DNA of 64,000 bases. It comes from Intrasporangiaceae bacterium URHB0013 (lineage in GTDB: Bacteria; Actinomycetota; Actinomycetes; Actinomycetales; Dermatophilaceae). This document shows positions 17,541-26,278 of the stretch, in pieces; within the stretch, counting starts at the first letter, position 1, and each line of letters opens with the position of its first letter. The stretch lies in NCBI GenBank assembly GCA_000620545.1, contig JIBA01000012.1:434001-498000 (forward strand), written 5' to 3'. Position numbers and translations under genes: made by a program. The notes beneath the pieces are model-generated. The model worked only from the letters and a program-made list of their open reading frames with translations. It searched no databases and was not told the DNA's origin.

Positions 17541-18749
17541 ATGTCCACCCACACCACGATCCCGACCTCCACCCCGCCACCCACCGACGACGGCGGCTTC
17601 ATCACGGTCCCGAAGGGCCTCGCGAAGGTGGTCGTCACCGACACCGCGCTGGGCGACGTTCGCGGCGACGAGGGCTTCTTCCACTACCGCCAGTACTCCG
17701 CGGTCGAGCTGGCCGAGCAGGTCGGCTTCGAGCAGGCCTGGCACCTGTTCGAGCGCGGCCACCTCCCGGACGACGACGAGCTGTCGGCGTTCACGGTCGA
17801 GGTCGGGCGGCTGCGCGTCATGCCGCCGGAGCTCGCCGACCTGCTCCCCGCCATCTGCTCGTCGACGAACGACTCGCTCCAGGTCCTGCGCACCGCGCTG
17901 TCCGCCTGGGGCGGCATCACCGGTCTCCGCCCGCTCTACGACTGCGCCGAGGAGGAGAAGGCCGCAGCCGCCCTCGCCGCCGTGGCCGTCACCCCGACGA
18001 TCCTGGCCGCTGCACACCGCCTCCACCGGGGACTCGAGCCGGTGCCGGCAGACCCGACCCTCGGCCACGCCGCGGACTACCTGCGCATGGTGACCGGGCG
18101 GCTGCCCTCCGCGCGCGATGCCCGCGCCGTCGAGCAGTACCTCGTCGCGACGATGGACCATGGCTTCAACGCCTCCACCTTCACGGCGCGGGTCATCGCG
18201 AGCACAGGAGCCGACCTGGCGGCCTGCCTCGTCGGGGCCATCGGCTCGTTCTCCGGACCCAAGCACGGCGGCGCCCCGAGCCGGGCCCTCGAGGCACTCG
18301 ACGAGATCGGCACTCTCGACCGGGCCGACGTGTGGGTGCGTGAGCGCATCGGGTCGGGCGAGCGGATCATGGGCTTCGGCCACGCCGTCTACCGCACTCG
18401 CGACCCGCGCTCCGAGATGCTCAAGGCGATCGCCCGCCGCTGGGACGACCCTCTCGTCGACCTCGCGGTCGGGGTGGAGGACGCCATCGAGACGGCGCTG
18501 GCGGAGCTCAAGCCCGGGCGGGAACTCCACGCCAACGTCGAGTTCTACGCGGGCGTCGTCATGAAGCTGGCAGGCCTCGATCCGTCGATGTTCACGCCGA
18601 CGTTCTGCGTCGCCCGCGTCGTCGGCTGGACCGCGAACGTCCTCGAGCAGAGCCGGGACCCGAAGATCATCCGCCCTGCAGCGCGTTACGTCGGGCCGCC
18701 GCCACCCCAGCCCGTGCCGACCGGCACGCGCACAAGGCAGGCCTCCTGA
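17541..18749 (+). CDS. Citrate synthase / 2-methylcitrate synthase homologue
   Basis: The product has 402 residues. The citrate synthase fold is complete: SGPKHGGAP (His, with Lys where most have Leu), MGFGHAVYRTRDPR (His and the Arg of the substrate site) and HANVEFYAG, where the third catalytic position is Glu rather than Asp. Glu at this place is seen in some actinobacterial CitA-type paralogues. The reaction is probably condensation of oxaloacetate with acetyl- or propionyl-CoA. GAGAGGAGC lies before the ATG at 17541. The gene is divergent from the HTH-fused paralogue and likely under its control. Two Pro-rich ends flank the domain. Confidence 0.88.
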   Translation: MSTHTTIPTSTPPPTDDGGFITVPKGLAKVVVTDTALGDVRGDEGFFHYRQYSAVELAEQVGFEQAWHLFERGHLPDDDELSAFTVEVGRLRVMPPELADLLPAICSSTNDSLQVLRTALSAWGGITGLRPLYDCAEEEKAAAALAAVAVTPTILAAAHRLHRGLEPVPADPTLGHAADYLRMVTGRLPSARDARAVEQYLVATMDHGFNASTFTARVIASTGADLAACLVGAIGSFSGPKHGGAPSRALEALDEIGTLDRADVWVRERIGSGERIMGFGHAVYRTRDPRSEMLKAIARRWDDPLVDLAVGVEDAIETALAELKPGRELHANVEFYAGVVMKLAGLDPSMFTPTFCVARVVGWTANVLEQSRDPKIIRPAARYVGPPPPQPVPTGTRTRQAS

Positions 18750-19085
18750 CCGGCCGCGGGCATCGAGCAGGCCCCGACGCATCCGGTTGCCGGGGCCTGC
18801 TCGGCGCGACCGGGGGAGCATCCGGTCGCTGGTCGTCGCCCGGAGCCCTCCGAACGTCATGTTCACGGTAGGGCAGAACGGGCCTCCGCGGTCGCCGTTC
18901 GGGTCAGGACTCGACAACGTGGTGTCAAGGAACCGTAGGCATCCCGTAAGGAGAGCCCAGCGCCGGCCGGAGGGCGAGACCGAAACATCACGCCATACGG
19001 CATTCGTCCCTTTTCAACCTTGCTGAACTCGTGCGACGACGCCACGCGCGCTCCTCCGTAGCGACGGGGTGCGTCCCGCCGCTCG
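18750..19085. other. Intergenic region between convergent citrate synthase and ABC permease genes
   Basis: These 336 bases contain the terminator at 18764-18803. The remainder (18804-19085) shows no gene or clear RNA fold. A somewhat less GC-rich stretch lies at about 18900-19030. Confidence 0.5.
18764..18803. terminator. Hairpin terminator after the citrate synthase gene
   Basis: A perfect 13-bp stem (CGAGCAGGCCCCG and its complement) closes a 14-base loop, 15 bases after the stop codon. It has no U tract. Confidence 0.75.
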
Positions 19086-20417
19086 TCAGTCCGCCGTGCG
19101 GAGAGCCTGTTTCCACGACATCCGACCCCTGGTCTGCATCAGGGATCGCCGGTACACCTTCTCGCCGATGAGCACGGTCCCGGCGGAGAAGGCCGCCATG
19201 ACGAGCAGGGCCACGACCGGCTCCCACCACGCCGCGTCGCCCGCGATGATGCGGCCCGGCATCGTGACGACGGACAGGATCGGCACGAAGGAGGCGATCT
19301 TGAGGGCCGTGCCGCTCAGGGCGAAGCTCGCGAAGTAGACGAGCATGAGCACCGTCGTCAACGGGGAGGTCGTCGACTGGAGGTCCTCGGTGCGCGAGGC
19401 GAGGGCACCCGCGACGGCGAAGAGGCAGGCCAGCGCGAAGAAGCCGACGGCGAAGAAGACGATGAACCAGACGACCGCGGTCGAGAGCCCGGGAAGGAGA
19501 GAGGACCACTCCGTGAACGAGACGCCGACGAGTCCGACGCCGGCGAAGAGCACGACCTGGGCCAGGGCGATGACGGAGTTGCCGACCACCTTGCCGGCCA
19601 GCAGGGCGCGCAGCGGGATCGCCGTCGCGATGATCTCGACGAGACGGGACTGCTTCTCCTCGACGACGCTTGCCGCGATCTGCTGCCCGAACATCAGGAC
19701 CCCCATGAAGAAGAGGAGCGCGAAGGCGAACGTCGCCGCCTGCACGAAGCCCCGGTTCGTCGTCTGTCCGTCGAAGCGGTCGGCCGTCAGGGTCGCGCCA
19801 CGCTCGAGCGCCTCGACCGTCAGGCCCGCAGCGGCTGCGTTGCGGTCCAGCGCAGCGTCGCGCACGGCACCTTCGAGCGGGGTCTGCAACGACAGCGACA
19901 CGTCGTCACCGGACGTGAGGGCCCAGCCGGACGTCGTCTCGTGCAGCCACGCGTCGATGTCGCCCCGGTCGACGGCGGACCGTGCCGCGTCCTCACCGGC
20001 GACGGTGCTCGGCGTGATGACGACCGTGTCGCTGCTCGTCCTCGCCGACGCGACGGCCTGTTCGACGAGGCGCGTGCCCTCTGCGGACGACACCGCGACG
20101 GTGTAGGTCGTGGTCTTGCCCGCCTGCCAGGCCGAGAAGGCCGCGAAGCCGGCGATGAACACCAGGGTGAAGAGGGTGGAGAAGAGGAACGTGCGGTTCG
20201 TGACCCGCACGACGATCTCGCGCACGGCCACGATCACCCAGGGCCGGCCGTCTCCCGCCGGCTCCTGTCCGTCGGCAGCGAAGCCGCCCGGGCCGCCGGT
20301 GCCACCGGTGACGCCCAAGCCGTCCGAGCCACTCGGGGCGCCGGTGGTTGCCGACGTCGCGGTGCTCCCCGGGCCGCCGGTGCGGCCCGGTTCGGGGCGC
20401 TGCTGGATGGTGCTCAT
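19086..20417 (-). CDS. ABC-2 type exporter permease (NatB-like)
   Basis: The product has 443 residues. After a Gly/Pro-rich disordered N-terminus (about 1-58) there is a first membrane helix (near 75-97), an extracellular loop of about 130 residues, and five to six membrane helices in the C-terminal half, with the ABC-2 motif VVEEKQSRLVEIIATAIPLRALLAGK near 250. This is the layout of NatB/YhaP permeases, which extrude sodium, peptides or drugs. The ATG overlaps the stop of the ATPase gene, so the two form one transporter. It is the last gene of a four-gene minus-strand cluster with a two-component system. Confidence 0.88.
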   Translation of the reverse strand: MSTIQQRPEPGRTGGPGSTATSATTGAPSGSDGLGVTGGTGGPGGFAADGQEPAGDGRPWVIVAVREIVVRVTNRTFLFSTLFTLVFIAGFAAFSAWQAGKTTTYTVAVSSAEGTRLVEQAVASARTSSDTVVITPSTVAGEDAARSAVDRGDIDAWLHETTSGWALTSGDDVSLSLQTPLEGAVRDAALDRNAAAAGLTVEALERGATLTADRFDGQTTNRGFVQAATFAFALLFFMGVLMFGQQIAASVVEEKQSRLVEIIATAIPLRALLAGKVVGNSVIALAQVVLFAGVGLVGVSFTEWSSLLPGLSTAVVWFIVFFAVGFFALACLFAVAGALASRTEDLQSTTSPLTTVLMLVYFASFALSGTALKIASFVPILSVVTMPGRIIAGDAAWWEPVVALLVMAAFSAGTVLIGEKVYRRSLMQTRGRMSWKQALRTAD

Positions 20418-21340
20418 GCCGTCACCTCACGGTAGATCTGGGCCAGGCTCGGCCGCTGGGGGGAGAACTCGTGCACCTCGCCGCGTCGCAGGGCCTCCTC
20501 GAGGAGCACCCGCTCGGCGCCGTGCTCGATGATCTCGAGCAGCGCCGTGCGGCCCTCGACGTCGACGGCATGCACACCGCTGATGCCACGGACCCACCCG
20601 GCGTCGCCGGAGAGGACGAGGCGGTGCCGCGCGACCGACGTGGCCCGCAGGTCGTCGGGGGTGCCGGAGGCGACGACGCGACCCTTGGCGAGCACGACGA
20701 GGCGCTCGCACAGCCGCTCGACGAGGTCCAGCTGGTGGGAGGAGAAGAGCACCGGCACTCCGCGGGAGGTGTGCTCTCGCAGCAGGTCGGCCATGTTGTC
20801 GACGGCCGCCGGGTCGAGCCCGCTGAAGGGCTCGTCGAGCACGAGTGCGCGCGGCGCTCCCATGAGGGCGGCGATGATCTGCACCCGCTGCTGGTTGCCG
20901 AGCGACAGCTTCTCGACGTGGTCCTTGGCGCGCTCGGCGAGACCGAGGCGCTCGAGGTGGGCCGTGACCGACGCCTTCGCCACCGCGCCGCTGAGCCCTC
21001 GCAGCCGACCGAGGTAGACGAGCTGGTCGAGCACCGCCTGCTTGGGATAGAGACCCCGCTCCTCGGGCATGTAGCCGAACTGACGACGGTCGAGGGCCGT
21101 GATCGGCCGGCCCTCCCAGAGCACCTCTCCGCCGGTCGGGGCGAGGACGCCCATGATCATCCGCATCGTCGTCGTCTTGCCGGCGCCGTTGCCGCCGACG
21201 AAGCCGGTCAGCTGACCGGCGCCGACGACGAAGCTGACGTCGTCGACGGCGCGGATCTCCCCGAACGTGCGGGTCAGGTGCCGCAGCTCGATGTCGGTCG
21301 TGGCGCGTGCTCTGGCACGCGAGTCCCCGTGTTCGCTCAT
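20414..21340 (-). CDS. ABC transporter ATP-binding protein (NatA-like)
   Basis: The product has 308 residues. Walker A GGNGAGKTT is near residue 50, the Q-loop region FGYMPEERGLYPKQ near 88, signature LSLGNQQRVQ near 143, Walker B ALVLDEPFSGLD near 163 and the H-loop FSSHQLD near 197. The LSLGNQQ signature and the C-terminal DUF4162-like extension are typical of NatA/YhaQ proteins. It is coupled to the permease by a four-base overlap. The ATG at 21340 has TAGCGT seven bases upstream, so the transcript can be leaderless. Confidence 0.92.
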   Translation of the reverse strand: MSEHGDSRARARATTDIELRHLTRTFGEIRAVDDVSFVVGAGQLTGFVGGNGAGKTTTMRMIMGVLAPTGGEVLWEGRPITALDRRQFGYMPEERGLYPKQAVLDQLVYLGRLRGLSGAVAKASVTAHLERLGLAERAKDHVEKLSLGNQQRVQIIAALMGAPRALVLDEPFSGLDPAAVDNMADLLREHTSRGVPVLFSSHQLDLVERLCERLVVLAKGRVVASGTPDDLRATSVARHRLVLSGDAGWVRGISGVHAVDVEGRTALLEIIEHGAERVLLEEALRRGEVHEFSPQRPSLAQIYREVTA

Positions 21341-21347
21341 GCGACCC

Positions 21348-21353
21348 ACGCTA
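21348..21353 (-). promoter_or_regulatory. -10 box, leaderless promoter of the ABC operon
   Basis: On the minus strand TAGCGT lies seven bases before the ATG at 21340, in the 36-base gap after the response regulator gene. Confidence 0.55.
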
Positions 21354-21376
21354 GGGCGGTTCGCCGGGTGGGAGGA

Positions 21377-22135
21377 TCAGCCGCCCGACTGACCTTCGGG
21401 GTCCCCCGGGAGGATGAGCCCCGCCTCGTAGGCGAGCACGACGGCCTGGACGCGGTCGCGCAGGTGGAGCTTGGCGAAGACGTTGGACAGGTGCGTCTTG
21501 ACGGTCGCTTCACCGACGAACAGCCGCGTGGCGACCTCGGCGTTGGACAGGCCGCGGCCGACGAGCCCGAGCACCTCGAGCTCGCGCGGCGTGAGGTCGT
21601 CGAGCCGTGGGTCGCGCGGACCGGGCGCCTCCGCCGCGTTCGAGGCGAACGACCTGCCTGCGTATGCCGTGTGCACGAGTCCGTCAGCGGGCGTGCGGTC
21701 CGCACGAGGTGCGCTCGTCATCTGCTCGATGACCCTTCGCGTCACCTCCGGCGCGAGCAGCGCGTGCCCGTCGGCGACGGCCCGGACCGCCTCGACGAGG
21801 TGCTCGGCGTCGGAGTTCTTGAGCAGGAACCCGCTGGCGCCGGCGCGGAGTCCCGCGAACACGTAGTCATCGCGGTCGAACGTCGTGAGGATCACGACCT
21901 TGGACAGGTCGTCGTCCACGATGAGGCGCGTCGCCTCGATGCCGTCCATGACCGGCATCTGCACGTCCATGAGCACGACGTCAGGGCGCAGCTCGCGGGT
22001 CAGCCGCACCGCCTCGGCGCCGTCGCTCGCCTCGCCGACGACCTCGAGGTCGTCCTCCACCGAGAGGATGAGCGAGAAGCCGGAGCGCACGAGCCGGTGG
22101 TCGTCGACGAGCAGGACGCGGGTGGGTGCCGTCAC
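21377..22135 (-). CDS. NarL/LuxR-family response regulator
   Basis: The product has 252 residues. The receiver domain (about 5-120) has the acidic pair DD near 11, the phospho-acceptor Asp in VVLMDVQMPVMDG near 56 and the Lys in LLKNSDAEHL near 106. A 30-residue linker rich in Ala/Asp leads to a LuxR HTH (about 180-245: LTPRELEVLGLVGRGLSNAEV). The ATG overlaps the kinase stop by four bases, so this is its partner. The adjacent ABC exporter is the likely target, as with many actinobacterial drug- or peptide-responsive systems. Confidence 0.93.
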   Translation of the reverse strand: MTAPTRVLLVDDHRLVRSGFSLILSVEDDLEVVGEASDGAEAVRLTRELRPDVVLMDVQMPVMDGIEATRLIVDDDLSKVVILTTFDRDDYVFAGLRAGASGFLLKNSDAEHLVEAVRAVADGHALLAPEVTRRVIEQMTSAPRADRTPADGLVHTAYAGRSFASNAAEAPGPRDPRLDDLTPRELEVLGLVGRGLSNAEVATRLFVGEATVKTHLSNVFAKLHLRDRVQAVVLAYEAGLILPGDPEGQSGG

Positions 22136-23496
22136 GACGCCTCCTCGGGCAGCGGCATACGCACTCGGACGCGGTAGCCGCCGGTCACGCGCGGTCCGAT
22201 CTCGCTCACGCCGCCGTGGGCCGCGAGGCGCTCGCGGACGCCGAGCAGCCCGAGGCCGGTGCCCGAGGTGCCGGACCGTGGGCGCCCGTCATCGAGCACC
22301 TCCACCTCGGCGTACCCGTGGGCGAAGCCGGGCTCGGGTCGTCGGTCCACCCGGACGAACACCGTGGCGGCAGACGCGCTGGAGTGGCGACGGATGTTCG
22401 ACAGTGCCTCCTGCACCGTGCGGTAGAGGGAGAGCCCCACCGGGTCCGGCACGGCCGCGACGGCGCCGGGGGCGTCCTCGACGACCTGGCAGTCGACGTG
22501 CACGCCGGCGGCAGTCACCTCCTCGACGAGGGCGGGCACGTCGGCGAGCCTCGGCTCGGGGGAGCGCGTGCCGTCGGGCCTGTCGTCCTCCCCCGAACGC
22601 AGCGTGCCGAGCAGCTCGCGCATCTGCGTGACCGCCTCACGGGACGACGTCTCGACCGACCTCAGCGCCGTCTCGGCTGCCTCGGTGTCCCTCCGCAGCA
22701 CCCGCCGGGCGGCGGCCGCCTGGATGCCGATCACCGAGACGTGGTGGGCCACGACGTCGTGGAGCTCGCGGGCGATGCGCAGCCGCTCCTCGACCACGGC
22801 CTGCCGCTGCAGGCTCGTGGCCTGGGCGTCGATGGTGCGGGCCTGCTCCGCGAGGCGGTCGCGCTGGAGAGCTGATCGCCAGGCCGCCTGGCCGCCGATG
22901 ATGGCACCGCCGAAGTAGAAGACGTTGATGAGCAGCGTGTAGATCACGAAGGCGCCGGCCGGGCTGAAGAGGCCCTGGTGGGTCAGCGGCTGGTCGCTGC
23001 GGCTCATCGCCTCCTCGACGCCGCTGCCGACGGCGAACTGCCAGGTGAGCCAGCCGAACATGAGCAGCACGACCCCGATGACGACGCCGATCATCGCTCG
23101 TCGGTCGCGGGCCCAGGCGACACCGGTGAAGAGGGCGAAGAAGTAGACGACCTGCATCGGCACCGAGACCGCGACGGCCGGCATGATGAGCCCGAAGGCG
23201 AACAGGTGCAGGGACAGTCCTGCGGCGACGAGCAGGGGCCAGCGCCGGCGCCACACGAGGGGCACCGTGCCGACGAGAACGGCGACGTGCGGCCAGAGCC
23301 AGGAGTCCTGCTGCCCTCCGAGGGCGTCGATGCTCCGCAGCAGCTCCACGCCCAGCGACCCGGAGACGAGGAAGGCGAGGGCGACCCACGTGTCGACGCG
23401 CCGCGTCCGTGCGGGGTCGTCCGGGCGTCGCTCCCAGTCGGTGTCGACGCCGGCCCACGTCTCGACGCGTGCGATCAGTGTGGGGCCCCCGGACAT
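22132..23496 (-). CDS. Sensor histidine kinase (HisKA_3/NarX type)
   Basis: The product has 454 residues. There are five to six membrane helices in the first 190 residues with little extracellular sequence, then a HisKA_3 dimerisation domain with phospho-accepting His in RELHDVVAHHVSV near 240, and a HATPase_c domain ending in GTGLGLLGVRERLAAHGG near 420. Lack of a large sensor loop suggests an intramembrane or envelope-stress signal, often through the neighbouring exporter. The ATG at 23496 was chosen because TAGGCT sits seven bases upstream. Confidence 0.92.
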   Translation of the reverse strand: MSGGPTLIARVETWAGVDTDWERRPDDPARTRRVDTWVALAFLVSGSLGVELLRSIDALGGQQDSWLWPHVAVLVGTVPLVWRRRWPLLVAAGLSLHLFAFGLIMPAVAVSVPMQVVYFFALFTGVAWARDRRAMIGVVIGVVLLMFGWLTWQFAVGSGVEEAMSRSDQPLTHQGLFSPAGAFVIYTLLINVFYFGGAIIGGQAAWRSALQRDRLAEQARTIDAQATSLQRQAVVEERLRIARELHDVVAHHVSVIGIQAAAARRVLRRDTEAAETALRSVETSSREAVTQMRELLGTLRSGEDDRPDGTRSPEPRLADVPALVEEVTAAGVHVDCQVVEDAPGAVAAVPDPVGLSLYRTVQEALSNIRRHSSASAATVFVRVDRRPEPGFAHGYAEVEVLDDGRPRSGTSGTGLGLLGVRERLAAHGGVSEIGPRVTGGYRVRVRMPLPEEAS

Positions 23497-23503
23497 GACG
23501 CCC

Positions 23504-23509
23504 AGCCTA
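23504..23509 (-). promoter_or_regulatory. -10 box, leaderless promoter of the histidine kinase gene
   Basis: On the minus strand TAGGCT lies seven bases before the ATG at 23496. Confidence 0.6.
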
Positions 23510-23572
23510 GGCACAGTCGTGCAGCACCGGCTCCCCCGTGAGGAGGAAGCCGGGAGGTGGCGGCCCGGGCGC

Positions 23573-23578
23573 TACGGT
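23573..23578 (+). promoter_or_regulatory. -10 box, leaderless promoter of the M24 peptidase gene
   Basis: TACGGT lies six bases before the ATG at 23585. Confidence 0.55.
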
Positions 23579-23584
23579 CGGCGC

Positions 23585-24712
23585 ATGGGTGTCAGCTCCT
23601 CCGTCCTCGACGTCACGACCATGCGCTCCCGGCTCGACCGGCTCCGGCGCCACGCGACCGGCGCGGGCGTGGCGACCACCGTCGTGTCGCCCGGCTCCGA
23701 CCTGCGCTACCTCACCGGCATCGCCGGCTCGTCCTTCGAGCGGCTGACGGCTCTCGTCGTCCCGAGCGACGCCGCCGTCGCGCCGGTGTTCGTCTCGCCC
23801 GCGCTCGAGTACGCGGGTCTCGGCCATGTGCCCCTGGGCGAGCTCGGCGTCGAGGTGCGCACGTGGGTCGACGGCGAGGACCCGTATGCCCTGGCGCTCG
23901 GCGGAGTCCCGGGCGGTCGCGTCGCGGTGTCGGACATGACGCCGGCGCTCCACCTGCTGCGGTTGCGCGATGCGGGGGCCACCGAGCAGCAGCTCGCCGG
24001 ACCGGTGCTGCGAGAGCTGCGGATGCGCAAGGACGCGGTCGAGCTCGCGGAGCTGCGCGCCGCGGGAGCGGCCATCGACCGAGTGCACGCCCGGGTCGGC
24101 GACTGGCTCAGGGTGGGGCGCACCGAGGCCGACGTTGCCGCCGACATCGCGGCTGCCATCCTCGAGGAGGGCCATGCCGCAGCGGAGTTCGTGATCGTCG
24201 GCTCGGGTCCCAACGGCGCCAGCCCGCACCACTCGGTCAGCGACCGTGTCATCGAGGACGGCGACGTCGTCGTCGTCGACATCGGCGGCCCCCTGCCGTC
24301 CGGCTACGGCTCCGACAGCACCAGGACGTACGCCCTCGGGTCGCCCCGTGAGCCCGACGTGGTCTCCGCGTATGCCGCGCTGCAGGCGGCGCAGCAGGCG
24401 TCCGTCGAGTCCGTGCGCCCGGGAGTGACGTGCGAGGCCGTCGACCGTGCGGCCCGCGACGTTCTCGCCGAGGCCGGGCTCGCCGAGCACTTCATCCACC
24501 GCACGGGTCACGGCATCGGTCTCGACGGCCACGAGGAGCCCTACATCGTCGCCGGAAACGACCTGTCCGTCGAGCCAGGCATGACCTTCAGCATCGAGCC
24601 CGGCGTCTATCTCGCCGGGCGGTGGGGCGCACGCATCGAGGACATCGTGGCCGTCACCGACGACGGCGTGGAGCGCTTCAACACGCGCCCGACGGAGCTC
24701 GTGACCCTCTGA
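23585..24712 (+). CDS. M24-family metallopeptidase (Xaa-Pro aminopeptidase-like)
   Basis: The product has 375 residues. A creatinase-like N-terminal domain (about 1-140) precedes the pita-bread catalytic domain. The five metal ligands are visible: Asp in VVDIGG and Asp in SDSTRTY, His in HRTGHGIG, Glu in SIEPGVY and Glu in RIEDI. These fit Xaa-Pro dipeptidase or aminopeptidase P, which release residues next to proline. It is monocistronic with a leaderless promoter and diverges from the kinase gene. Confidence 0.92.
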   Translation: MGVSSSVLDVTTMRSRLDRLRRHATGAGVATTVVSPGSDLRYLTGIAGSSFERLTALVVPSDAAVAPVFVSPALEYAGLGHVPLGELGVEVRTWVDGEDPYALALGGVPGGRVAVSDMTPALHLLRLRDAGATEQQLAGPVLRELRMRKDAVELAELRAAGAAIDRVHARVGDWLRVGRTEADVAADIAAAILEEGHAAAEFVIVGSGPNGASPHHSVSDRVIEDGDVVVVDIGGPLPSGYGSDSTRTYALGSPREPDVVSAYAALQAAQQASVESVRPGVTCEAVDRAARDVLAEAGLAEHFIHRTGHGIGLDGHEEPYIVAGNDLSVEPGMTFSIEPGVYLAGRWGARIEDIVAVTDDGVERFNTRPTELVTL

Positions 24713-24794
24713 CCGTCGAGCCGGTCGGCGACCGAGCGAGATCGACGTGCGATCCCGCCCGTCGGCCGGTCACGTCCGCGGGCCGGCCCGGGCG

Positions 24795-26249
24795 TCAGGA
24801 GTCGAAGCCGACGCCGAGGCGGTCGAGCGTGCGCAGCCAGAGGTTGCGGCGGCCGGTGCGGTCCTCGGCGGCGAGGGACGACCGCGTCGCCCGCACGGCG
24901 GCATACCGGATGGGCTCCGGCGGAAAGGGGATCGGCTTGCGCCGCACCATTCCGAGCCGGGTGAGCTCCGTGTCCTTCCCGTCGACGAGATCCAGGGCTA
25001 CGGCCGCGCCGAAGCGGGTGGAGGCGACGCCCAGCCCGGTGTAGCCGACGGCATACGCCATCCGTCCGCCGAGTGCGGTGCCGAACACCGGTGTGAAGCG
25101 CGATGTCGTGTCGATGACGCCGGCCCAGCGATGCGTGAACCGGATGCCCTCGAGCTGCGGGAAGAGGTCCAGGAAGTGGTCGGCGAGGAGACCGTGAGAG
25201 GCGTCCGACTGCTCGAGCGCGGGATCGACGCGGCCCGGGAAGTGGTAGTTGGCGTCGTAGCCGCCGAAGAGCACCCGGTCATCGAGCGTCCTTCGGTAGT
25301 AGTGGAACTGGTTGCCCGCATCGGTGAGTCCCTCGCGTCCCTGCCAGCCGACGGACGCGAGCTGGGCCGGCGTCAGCGGCTCGGTCATGAGGACGTGGTC
25401 GTAGACCGGGAGCACCCAGGCGCTGAGGCGCTTGAGCACCCCCGGTGACGCGTTGGTGCCGAGGACCACCCGACGCGCGTGGATGGAGCCGCCGTCGAGC
25501 GACACCCTGACGCCGACGCCCTCCGCGTCGAATCCCGTTGCGCGCGTGTGCTCGTGGACGCGGACACCGAGCGACTCCGCGGCGCGCGCGAGCCCCCAGA
25601 CGAGGCGCGCCGGGTCGACGAGGGCGACCTCGGGGTCGTACATCCCGGCGAGGTAGCGTGGTGAGTCGACGCGCGCCCGCGACTGCCCGGCGTCGAGCAG
25701 CTCGACCGGCATCCCGTGGGCGCGGTGCAGCTCGAAGGACTCGCGCACCGACGTGACCTGGTGCTCGGTGAGGGCGAGGGTCAGCTCACCCGGCACGTGG
25801 TGGTCCGCGTCGATGCCGTATGCCGTCAGCGCCTTCTCGATGGCCGCGACGTTCTCCGCCGCGAGCCGGTCGAGGGCCCGCATCTCGTCCGGCCAGCAGC
25901 CGACTCCCTGGGCGAGTCCGTGGGTCAGTGACGGGGCCAGGAAGCCGCCGTTGCGCCCAGAAGCGCCGTCGCCCAGGCGTCCGGCGTCGACGACGACGAC
26001 GTCACGCCCCGGGTCGGCCTCCTTGGCCTGGATCGCGGCCCACAGCCCGGTGAACCCGCCTCCGACGACGAGCAGGTCGGTGCGTGGTGCGGCGCCGGTC
26101 AGGGCCGCCCGCGGGTCGGGTCGTTCGGGCCGGTCGGTCCAGAACGGGACGGGACGCGCGTCGGCGAGAGCAGCGGCGGCGCGCTCGCTGAGGACGCCCG
26201 ACGGACGGTCGGGGTCACGGGAGCGCTTGCGGCGCGAGGAAACAGGCAT
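24795..26249 (-). CDS. FAD-dependent amine/amino-acid oxidoreductase (DAO family)
   Basis: The product has 484 residues. The dinucleotide motif VVGGGFTGLWAA lies near residue 60, GASGRNGGFLAPSLTHG near 98, and a C-terminal GYTGLGVASTRFGAAVA near 405 contributes to FAD binding. The layout matches the PuuB/OrdL-like oxidases of the D-amino-acid oxidase superfamily, which oxidise amines such as gamma-glutamylputrescine. The substrate is unproven. The N-terminal 50 residues are a charged extension. It diverges from the next GNAT gene with only 29 bases between starts. Confidence 0.87.
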   Translation of the reverse strand: MPVSSRRKRSRDPDRPSGVLSERAAAALADARPVPFWTDRPERPDPRAALTGAAPRTDLLVVGGGFTGLWAAIQAKEADPGRDVVVVDAGRLGDGASGRNGGFLAPSLTHGLAQGVGCWPDEMRALDRLAAENVAAIEKALTAYGIDADHHVPGELTLALTEHQVTSVRESFELHRAHGMPVELLDAGQSRARVDSPRYLAGMYDPEVALVDPARLVWGLARAAESLGVRVHEHTRATGFDAEGVGVRVSLDGGSIHARRVVLGTNASPGVLKRLSAWVLPVYDHVLMTEPLTPAQLASVGWQGREGLTDAGNQFHYYRRTLDDRVLFGGYDANYHFPGRVDPALEQSDASHGLLADHFLDLFPQLEGIRFTHRWAGVIDTTSRFTPVFGTALGGRMAYAVGYTGLGVASTRFGAAVALDLVDGKDTELTRLGMVRRKPIPFPPEPIRYAAVRATRSSLAAEDRTGRRNLWLRTLDRLGVGFDS

Positions 26250-26278
26250 GACGAGACGGATCAGACCATGCTTGGCTG

